11,386 nt of DNA from Thiotrichales bacterium HSG1 (GTDB lineage: Bacteria > Pseudomonadota > Gammaproteobacteria > Beggiatoales > Beggiatoaceae). Within the stretch, counting starts at the first letter, position 1, and every line of letters begins with the position of its first letter. Of the stretch, positions 5,553 through 11,386 are shown piece after piece. A program made the position numbers and the translations under genes. The DNA lies in assembly GCA_030378125.1 (NCBI GenBank), contig JAUCGN010000040.1, positions 1-11,386 on the forward strand. The letters are read 5' to 3'. Under the pieces are notes generated by a model, which saw only the letters and a list, made by a program, of their open reading frames with translations, had not been told where the DNA came from and ran no database searches.

Positions 5553-7553
5553 CTACATTGGTAAAAAAACTTTAAAGGTGGTTTTACCCGGCTTACTATC
5601 CATTTCAATTCTACCATCATGTCTATCAATAATCTTTTTCACGATGTCCAAACCTAAACCACTACCCTCACCAGCTGGCTTAGTGGTAAAAAAAGGTTCA
5701 AAAATTTTAACTTTGATTTCATCTGGAATACCGCATCCACTATCGGTAATACTAACTACCACTTGTTCATCCTGCTCAACCAAATCAATTTGTAAAATTC
5801 CTTTATTACCCATTGCCTGCAACGCATTATGAATTAAATTAGTCCATACCTGATTAAGCTCATCTGGATAACAGGCTATCAGTGGCAATTTGCTATAGTT
5901 TTTAATCACCTCAATTCCATGTTTTAATTGACTATAATATAGAGTTAAAACCATTTCAATGCTATCATTAATCTTAGTTGGAATTTTTTCTCCAGATTGA
6001 TCGTAATGAGCAAAACTTTTCAGGGCAAAAATAACTTTACTAGCTCTCTGAACAGCTATGGTAATAGTTTGAGTGCTTTTTTGCATACTAGCTAACTTAT
6101 AAGCAGTATTTAATATCGTTTGACTTTGTGAATTTTGTAATAATGGTAAAAATTTAGTAATATCATTTTGATAAATACCCATATCAACTAAAGTATCAGC
6201 CACCATATCTACATTATCTATATTTTGTGTTGAGAGCTGTTTGACCAAATTTCTTCTATATTTACGTTTCTCCCTAGAAGAAGGTACTTTTTCACTAACT
6301 TGTTGTAATAACAGGAAAAAAATCTGTTGTAAATCTGGGGATAATAACTTAAAAAAAACTGGTAATTTGATTAAATTTTGATTTAAAAAATTAGTGATAT
6401 TTTCCACCGAAGACCTAATTGCACCCAATGGTGTATTTACTTCATGGGCTACTCCAGCGACCAATTGTCCAACTGCTGCCATTTTTTCAGAATGAATTAA
6501 CTCACGTTGCGTTGATTTTAAATGTTCTAAAGCTTGTGATAATTCGTGGGTCCGTTCAGCAACATCAACTTCAAGAGTTTGATTATATTTAGCTAATTGC
6601 TCATATCTTTGTTGTACTAACCTTTGAATTTCAGCATTAGCTTGGCGTAATTTTAAAGTAGCCTTATCAATGGCAAATTTTAACTTTATTGGAGCGTTGA
6701 CTACTGTGAATACCAGAATTCCAGTCATTAAAGCTAACATAATTCCTACTATCCATAACCATTTAGAAATAGGAGCGGTATTTGGCCAACCTTTACTGGG
6801 AATTGCTGCTAATCTCCATGAACCATTGGGTAAAGAGACTGTCATTATGACTGGATTTTTCTTAAAAATATCAGCATTACCAAAGAAAAAACCACCAACA
6901 ACTCCTCGTCCATCCTTACCACGTATAGCGTACTGTAAATTATCTTGTGGGTTAAGCAAACCTGCATCTGCAAATAAACCATTTTGATCAATTAATAACA
7001 TACCAAACCCCCAGTAATATTGTTTATCTGCAAATTTTTTTGAATTGGCAAATATTGGCGGAGTGCTTATAAAAACAGTATTTTTTTTGGATAGTTTCAA
7101 CGGACCTGCAACTACAGTTTTACTAGTTTTAATAGTACGTTCAATTGCATTGCCTAAACCGGGTACTTCCATTAAATTTACCCCCAATAGTTCATCATTT
7201 TCTGGGTAAACATGACTAACAACTGTGCCACGAGCTAAATTCAAACTACGAATTCCAATTTGATGTTTTAACGCTGTTTTTACAATTTGAGAAAATTCTT
7301 CTTGGGTAATATCTGGATTAATAGAAATATTAGCGATCAAACCTTGCATCAAAAATAAACGTGAATTTAAAGATGCCTCTAAGTTAGCCCGAATAGCACT
7401 GAGTTTGTTAGTCACACTGATACGAGCTTGTTGTTCAAAACGTTGTTTTTCCGAATATTCAAAAGCCCAAGTTGTCATTATAATTATTATAATAGTTAAA
7501 ACTGCTATGTAAAAAGGTGGACTATTAAAATTTTTGTTAAAATTTATTTTCAT
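5553..7553 (-). CDS. CHASE-domain sensor histidine kinase
   Basis: This 666-residue inner-membrane sensor kinase autophosphorylates on His. Helix 1 is at about 13-32. A periplasmic CHASE-type domain follows (about 85-225, including ARGTVVSHVYPEND and LLGVNLM), then helix 2 at about 262-283. A long coiled-coil linker (about 295-362) leads to the H-box GVAHEVNTPLG with phospho-acceptor His370. The ATPase domain shows the N-box (Asn576 in IHNALQ), the G1 box DSGCGIP from 604, an F-box (EPFFTTKPAGEGS) and the G2 box GSGLGL at 630-635. The H-box to N-box distance is about 206 residues, roughly 100 more than in EnvZ-type kinases, because of an extended helical dimerisation region. CHASE domains usually sense small extracellular ligands; the ligand here is unknown. 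There is no receiver domain, and no response regulator is nearby. It is divergent from the DUF411 gene across about 54 bp. Confidence 0.9.
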   Translation of the reverse strand: MKINFNKNFNSPPFYIAVLTIIIIIMTTWAFEYSEKQRFEQQARISVTNKLSAIRANLEASLNSRLFLMQGLIANISINPDITQEEFSQIVKTALKHQIGIRSLNLARGTVVSHVYPENDELLGVNLMEVPGLGNAIERTIKTSKTVVAGPLKLSKKNTVFISTPPIFANSKKFADKQYYWGFGMLLIDQNGLFADAGLLNPQDNLQYAIRGKDGRGVVGGFFFGNADIFKKNPVIMTVSLPNGSWRLAAIPSKGWPNTAPISKWLWIVGIMLALMTGILVFTVVNAPIKLKFAIDKATLKLRQANAEIQRLVQQRYEQLAKYNQTLEVDVAERTHELSQALEHLKSTQRELIHSEKMAAVGQLVAGVAHEVNTPLGAIRSSVENITNFLNQNLIKLPVFFKLLSPDLQQIFFLLLQQVSEKVPSSREKRKYRRNLVKQLSTQNIDNVDMVADTLVDMGIYQNDITKFLPLLQNSQSQTILNTAYKLASMQKSTQTITIAVQRASKVIFALKSFAHYDQSGEKIPTKINDSIEMVLTLYYSQLKHGIEVIKNYSKLPLIACYPDELNQVWTNLIHNALQAMGNKGILQIDLVEQDEQVVVSITDSGCGIPDEIKVKIFEPFFTTKPAGEGSGLGLDIVKKIIDRHDGRIEMDSKPGKTTFKVFLPM

Positions 7554-7607
7554 TATTATATTACAACCCTTGCAAGATTAAATCGTAAGTGAGATAATTT
7601 TTAATTG

Positions 7608-8075
7608 ATGTTTATAAAATTTAAATCTATGCGAATTTACAAAATTTTAATAAGTTTATTGTTGCTATCAGTAACAACTTATAGTTATGCTGAGGTAAAA
7701 GATATTACTGTTTATAGAAGTCCTAATTGCGGTTGTTGTGGTGGTTGGATACAACATTTGCAAGAACATAAGTTTAATGTTATAGATATTAAAACTAATA
7801 ACATGAGTAACTTAAAACAGAAATATGGAATTACTGAAAAATTAGCATCTTGTCATACAGCTATTATTGATGGTTATGTAATTGAAGGTCATGTTCCGGC
7901 TGCTGATATTAAACAGTTGTTATCTCAAAAACCTGATGTGGTTGGTTTAACCGTTCCAGAAATGCCAGTTGGAACTCCAGGAATGGAAATGGGAGATAGA
8001 AAAGACCCATTTGCGGTATTGACTTTTGATAAAGATGGTAATACTAGTATTTTTAAACAATATGATAAATATTAA
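7608..8075 (+). CDS. Periplasmic DUF411 (CGCC) metal-binding-type protein
   Basis: This encodes 155 residues from the ATG at 7608. A TTG at 7605 and an ATG at 7629 (residue 8) are alternatives, and none has a good Shine-Dalgarno. The ATG at 7629 gives the most conventional signal peptide. The export signal has a hydrophobic core at 10-23 and probable cleavage after SYA (26-28). The mature part is a full DUF411 domain: VYRSPNCGCCGGW with CGCC at 41-44, LASCHTA with Cys82-His83, GYVIEGHVPAADI with His95, and the Met-rich MPVGTPGMEMG at 119-129. DUF411 proteins are often found with copper and other metal-resistance genes and are thought to bind metal through these Cys, His and Met residues. No copper ATPase or multicopper oxidase is adjacent here. 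It shares a short divergent promoter region with the sensor kinase, which hints at shared regulation. Confidence 0.87.
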   Translation: MFIKFKSMRIYKILISLLLLSVTTYSYAEVKDITVYRSPNCGCCGGWIQHLQEHKFNVIDIKTNNMSNLKQKYGITEKLASCHTAIIDGYVIEGHVPAADIKQLLSQKPDVVGLTVPEMPVGTPGMEMGDRKDPFAVLTFDKDGNTSIFKQYDKY

Positions 8076-8135
8076 ATTATCTATTTAAAAACAATGTCTT
8101 CGCCAATTCCAAAATTAGTTGTTTCGGGAATTAGG

Positions 8136-8269
8136 GGTACTGGGTGTCGACTATTAAGAAAAAATTAAAACTTGTTAAATATCAATTAATTACAATATCC
8201 ATCTGTTTTGTATAACATACTGATATTTAAGCATATTTATAAATTTCAAAATAGTCCAAGCTCACTACC
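8136..8269 (-). mobile_element. MITE-like element, copy B
   Basis: This 134-bp non-coding segment is an inverted-orientation copy of 4068-4178. Its own ends are imperfect terminal inverted repeats. GGTACTGGGTGTCGACTATT (8136-8155) and the reverse complement of 8250-8269 (GGTAGTGAGCTTGGACTATT) agree at 15 of 20 positions. The inner part holds the 34-base block (8223-8256) and the 29-base block (8168-8196) shared with copy A. About 22 bases between the blocks are absent from A. No reading frame and no clear target-site duplication were seen. Confidence 0.62.
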
Positions 8270-8350
8270 GGATTTTGATATAGACTGAAAAATAAAATGT
8301 AGGGAATTGTACATCACTAACATTTTCATGTATCCTATTGAAAGCTATTT

Positions 8351-8389
8351 TTATTCCTTTGTCAAGGTATTTTTTCAAAGGATGAATAA
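8351..8389 (+). promoter_or_regulatory. Inverted repeat in the leader of the CorB-type transporter gene
   Basis: TTATTCCTTTG (8351-8361) pairs with CAAAGGATGAATAA (8376-8389), leaving a two-base bulge and a 14-base loop. It lies about 87 bp upstream of the transporter start. There is no T-run, so it does not look like an intrinsic terminator. Whether it is transcribed is unknown. Confidence 0.3.
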
Positions 8390-8475
8390 TTACTTAAATT
8401 ATTTAATAATATTAAGTCTAATAAAAAAGTAAGCTCTACACAATCAGCAAGATATTAAGAGTAAATAACAGGACT

Positions 8476-9750
8476 ATGAGTGATATTCCGTTAGGTCTAT
8501 TGTTTGGTACATTAGTTTTATTGATTTTAGTTTCTGGTTTTTTTTCTGCATCTGAAACCAGTATGATGGCAATTAATCGTTATCGGTTACGGCATTTAGT
8601 AGCAAAAAAACATCAAGGAGCCATTCGAGTTAGTGAATTATTGAAACATCCTGAACGGCTACTTGGAGTAATTTTATTAGGCAATAACTTTGTCAATATT
8701 TTAGCATCTTCGATTGCGACAGTGATTGCAATTGAATTGTTGGGTGAAGCTGGTATTGCGGTGGCAGCTACTTTATTAACAGTAATAATCTTGATTTTCA
8801 GTGAGTTAACCCCTAAAACAATAGCTGCATTACATCCAGAAAAAATAGCCATTCCTGCCTCATTAGTTATTAAACCATTATTAAAACTGTTTTATCCCTT
8901 AGTTTGGATATTAAATTATCTTGCAAATAAAACACTGGAAGTAATAGGTATTTCCAAAATAAATCAAGATAACCAACGATTAAATACCGAAGAATTGCGT
9001 ACTGTAGTGCATGAAGCTGGAGGCCTAATTCCCAAACGATATCAACAGATGTTATTAGGAATTTTAGACTTAGAAAAAGTCACGGTAGAAGACATCATGG
9101 TTCCACGCAACGAAATAATTGCTATTAACCTAGATGATCACATTGAGGTCATCACCGAACAGTTATCTAATTGTCAACATACTAGAATACCAATATACAA
9201 AGAAAATATAGATAATGTGGTGGGAATAGTGCATTTGCGTAAGTTATTATCACTGTTTAAATATAATGAATTTACCAAAGATGCCTTAAAAGGGTATGCT
9301 CGAGACCTTTATTTTGTACCAGAAGGTACGCCTTTACACACTCAATTATTAAATTTTCAAGGACATAAACGCCGTATTGGATTGGTGGTTAATGAATATG
9401 GTGATATTCAAGGTCTGGTAACTTTGGAAGATATTTTGGAGGAAATTGTGGGCGAGTTTACCACTAACCCAGATGCTTTTAGTTTGGATATTTATCCTCA
9501 AGATGATAATAGTTTTCTAGTAGATGGTAGCATTACGGTTCGAGAATTAAACCGGGTTATGCAATGGGAATTAACAACTGACGGCCCTAAAACTTTAAAT
9601 GGATTAATCTTGGATTACTTGGAAGCTATTCCAGAAGCTGGCACAAGTTTAGTTCTGGCTAACCACCCAATGGAAATAGTACAAATGGCAAATAATGCAG
9701 TAAAAATGATAAGAGTTTTACCAACTACCAGAACAGAGACAAAAGATTAG
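8476..9750 (+). CDS. yfjD: CNNM/CorB-family (YfjD-like) magnesium/cobalt transport protein
   Basis: This 424-residue inner-membrane protein is close to E. coli YfjD (CorB) in length and motifs. The N-terminal DUF21/CNNM domain (about 1-160) carries FFSASETSMMAINRYRLRH, LLGNNFVNILAS and ELTPKTIAALHPEK with about four hydrophobic segments. A CBS pair follows: the region starts near DIMVPRNEII (Met208) and includes RKLLSLF and then VVNEYGDIQGLVTLEDILEEIVG (Asn306 onward). The C-terminal CorC_HlyC domain (about 335-417) includes LVDGSITVRELN and NGLILDYLEAIPEAGTS. The family is linked to Mg2+/Co2+ homeostasis or efflux; direct transport by bacterial members is supported for CorC-type proteins but not shown here. 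The start at 8476 agrees with the YfjD N-terminus; AGG lies only a few bases upstream. It converges on murJ. Confidence 0.92.
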   Translation: MSDIPLGLLFGTLVLLILVSGFFSASETSMMAINRYRLRHLVAKKHQGAIRVSELLKHPERLLGVILLGNNFVNILASSIATVIAIELLGEAGIAVAATLLTVIILIFSELTPKTIAALHPEKIAIPASLVIKPLLKLFYPLVWILNYLANKTLEVIGISKINQDNQRLNTEELRTVVHEAGGLIPKRYQQMLLGILDLEKVTVEDIMVPRNEIIAINLDDHIEVITEQLSNCQHTRIPIYKENIDNVVGIVHLRKLLSLFKYNEFTKDALKGYARDLYFVPEGTPLHTQLLNFQGHKRRIGLVVNEYGDIQGLVTLEDILEEIVGEFTTNPDAFSLDIYPQDDNSFLVDGSITVRELNRVMQWELTTDGPKTLNGLILDYLEAIPEAGTSLVLANHPMEIVQMANNAVKMIRVLPTTRTETKD

Positions 9751-9769
9751 ACCGTATAATAATGATTTT

Positions 9770-9834
9770 AGTAGGTTATTTGGGTAGTGGGTTTGGACTA
9801 TTTGGCTTTGTTCAATAATCTAACCCGACCTACT
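9770..9834. repeat. Interrupted-dyad repeat between convergent genes, possible bidirectional terminator
   Basis: AGTAGGT (9770-9776) pairs with ACCTACT at the right end, and GGGTTTGGACTATT (9790-9803) pairs loosely with AATAATCTAACCC (about 9815-9826). Together they form a long interrupted stem. GGTAGTGGGTTTGGACTATT at 9783-9802 also matches the terminus of the two MITE-like elements (17 of 20 with both A and the left end of B). Placement between the stops of two convergent genes suits a transcription stop for both strands, but there are no U-tracts. Similar GTAGGT/TAACCC hairpins are scattered in the intergenic DNA of many gammaproteobacteria (general knowledge). Confidence 0.5.
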
Positions 9835-9855
9835 CAGGAATTAAATTTATTATGC

Positions 9856-11345
9856 TTAATTCAAGCTAATATGTTTCAACCGCAAACCAAGTATAAACAA
9901 ACTTGCCACATAAATTAGCATTCCAATTGTTATTAATCCAAATAGATGAACTACTCGTTCTAACCCACTCATAGTAAACCATGTGAGTATAGAACCTCCA
10001 CCCCACCACAATAAATTTATCATAACAGTATTTGCTATAAAAATTCTCAGTAATAATAAGTTCCAGCCCATTCTTGGTTGAAATAAATCATTTTTTCGTA
10101 AACTTATATACAATAATGACGCATTTACTAATGCAGCTACAGAAGTAGCAAGAGCTAACCCAGCATGAGCTAAATACCAAATTAAAGTTAGATTTAATAC
10201 AATATTTGTCACCATCGCAATAACTGCAATTTTCACTGGGGTACGAGTATCTTGACGAGAGTAAAACCCAGAAGCCAATACTTTAATTAAAATAAAACCT
10301 AGCAAACCAATAGCATAAGTCATTAAACTATAAGTGGTTTTTATTATATCTTGTTCGGTAAATTCTCCACCATAAAACAAAGTAGTCAAAATTGGACCAG
10401 CTAAAACCATCAAACCAAACATAGCTGGAGTTGCAATTAAAAATACCCAGCGTAATGACCAATCTAAAGTATTGTTATAATTCTCAATATCATTACTGGC
10501 AATCGCTCTGGATAAATTGGGTAACATAACTGTTGCCAGAGCTAAACCAAATACGCCTACCGGAAATTCCATCAATCGGTCTGAATAATACAACCACGAC
10601 ACACTACCAGTTACCAAAAAGGAAGCCATTAGAGTATCCATAAGCAAATTAATTTGTGATACTGATACACCAAACAATGCTGGAATCATCAATCGATGAA
10701 TATGTTTTACACCTTTATCATGACGGTTAAAACGTGGTCTAGGTAATAATCGCAACCGGTATAAAAATGGTATTTGAAATGTTAGTTGAACTACTCCAGC
10801 AACTAATACTCCATAAGCTAAAGCTATGATAGGTCTGTCAAAATAACTAGTGAACCATAAAGCTGATGAGATTAAACATAAATTAAGCAACACTGGGGTA
10901 AAGGCTGGAATTGCAAATTGTCCGTAAGTATTTAATATTGCTCCAGCAAATGCAGTTAAAGCAATAAATAATAGATACGGGAAAGTAATACGTAACATTT
11001 CTACTGCTAAATCAAATTTGGCCTGATATTGAATAAAACCGGGGGCAAAAATCATTACCAGTATGGGTGCAATCATAACTCCGATAACTGTAACCCAAAA
11101 TAAAATTCCACCTAAATTACCAGCAACATGATCTACCAAATGTTTTATTTCAGTTTTATTACATTTAGTCTGATATTCACTTAAAACTGGGGTAAATGCT
11201 TGTGAAAATGCACCTTCAGCAAATAAACGCCGCATAAAATTAGGAATTTTAAATGCTACTAAAAAGGCATCAGTACTGGTACTTGCTCCAAATATATGAG
11301 CAATAACAACATCTCTTGTAAAACCTAAAATTCGTGAAATAAAAG
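9856..11345 (-). CDS. murJ: Lipid II flippase MurJ, N-terminus missing
   Basis: This multi-pass inner-membrane protein of the MOP superfamily flips the lipid-linked peptidoglycan precursor to the periplasmic face. About 496 trustworthy codons are present. Family hallmarks near the N-terminus are ISRILGFTRDVVIA, FGASTSTDAF, FKIPNFMRRLFAEGAFSQAF and TPVLSEYQ. Conserved segments downstream include AYAIGLLGF-like (TYAIGLLGFILIKV) and FYSRQDTRTPVKIA. The Met at 11235 is internal: homologous sequence continues upstream to about 11345. The frame stays open to the window edge, but 11346-11386 is adapter-like, so the residues it encodes (VGSVRWVLET and neighbours) are not real. Roughly 15-20 N-terminal residues are therefore missing. 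The stop at 9856 faces the transporter gene. Confidence 0.93.
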
Positions 11346-11386
11346 CTGTCTCTAATACCCATCTGACGCTGCCGACGAAAAGGCCC
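11346..11386. other. Residual Nextera sequencing adapter at contig end
   Basis: Bases 11346-11378 match the Illumina Nextera read-through adapter (mosaic end plus i5-side adapter) at 31 of 33 positions. The two differences are at 11354 (A for T) and 11359 (C for A). The GC-rich part ATCTGACGCTGCCGACGA (11361-11378) is exact. The last eight bases fall where a sample index would lie. The composition is sharply unlike the surrounding AT-rich DNA. Confidence 0.88.

Larger units (their letters stand above)
8076..8475. other. Intergenic region holding element copy B and a leader hairpin
   Basis: This 400-bp gap contains copy B of the MITE-like element (8136-8269). On its left flank is a small imperfect hairpin (CCAATTCC 8103-8110 with GGAATTAGG at about 8127-8135). 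Nearer the transporter gene is the inverted repeat at 8351-8389. No coding frame was seen on either strand. Confidence 0.55.

Noticed and set aside
5578..6987. Plus-strand frames at 5578-5832 and 6670-6987
   Set aside because: Antisense to the ATPase and transmembrane/CHASE parts of the histidine kinase; shadows only.
8613..8852. 79-codon minus-strand frame
   Set aside because: Antisense to the conserved membrane domain of the CorB-type transporter.
11236..11386. Taking the Met at 11235 as the MurJ start, or the whole open frame to 11386 as real MurJ
   Set aside because: Homologous residues continue upstream of 11235 to about 11345, so it is an internal Met. Beyond 11345 the sequence is adapter-like.
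1..11386. CRISPR array, tRNA, rRNA, toxin-antitoxin or defence system
   Set aside because: No regularly spaced direct repeats, no cloverleaf or rRNA-like segments, and no recognisable toxin, antitoxin, nuclease or defence domains were seen by eye.

Overview
This window is an AT-rich stretch of bacterial chromosome, probably from a gammaproteobacterium. The CorB/YfjD-type transporter reads very close to the enterobacterial protein. The CHASE-type sensor kinase and Calx-beta secreted protein would suit a Thiotrichales/Beggiatoaceae-like or similar environmental lineage. That placement is inference; no rRNA or other marker gene is present. The right end carries what looks like leftover Illumina Nextera adapter, so this is probably a draft contig and the last ~41 bases should not be trusted.

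Layout from left to right. Bases 1-1120 (minus) hold the N-terminal part of a secreted protein with at least three Calx-beta repeats, cut by the window edge. A 573-bp AT-rich divergent gap follows and contains a 125-bp segment bounded by a perfect 14-bp inverted repeat. Next (plus) come an anthranilate synthase pair, trpE-like 1694-3124 and trpG-like 3121-3744, joined by an ATGA overlap, then a 60-codon His/Cys-rich small protein (3850-4032). A 621-bp gap holds one copy of a small inverted-repeat element plus remnants of minus-strand reading frames. A family 2 glycosyltransferase with two C-terminal membrane helices (4654-5520) converges on a CHASE-domain sensor histidine kinase (5553-7553, minus). 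The kinase diverges from a periplasmic DUF411 metal-binding-type protein (7608-8075). A 400-bp gap contains a second copy of the same small element, inverted relative to the first. A CNNM/CorB-family transporter (8476-9750) then converges on the 3' part of murJ, the lipid II flippase (9856 to the right edge, minus). A compact hairpin sits between these two genes.

The genes do not form one pathway. The only clear operon is trpE-trpG, possibly with the small protein. The kinase/DUF411 divergent pair could be a metal- or envelope-related unit, but no response regulator is visible. The most interesting non-genic signal is a family of short (about 110-135 bp) MITE-like elements with a shared terminus. 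Two copies are clear, and a third terminus-like match lies in the hairpin before murJ. I found no CRISPR array, tRNA, rRNA, complete transposase or recognisable defence system.
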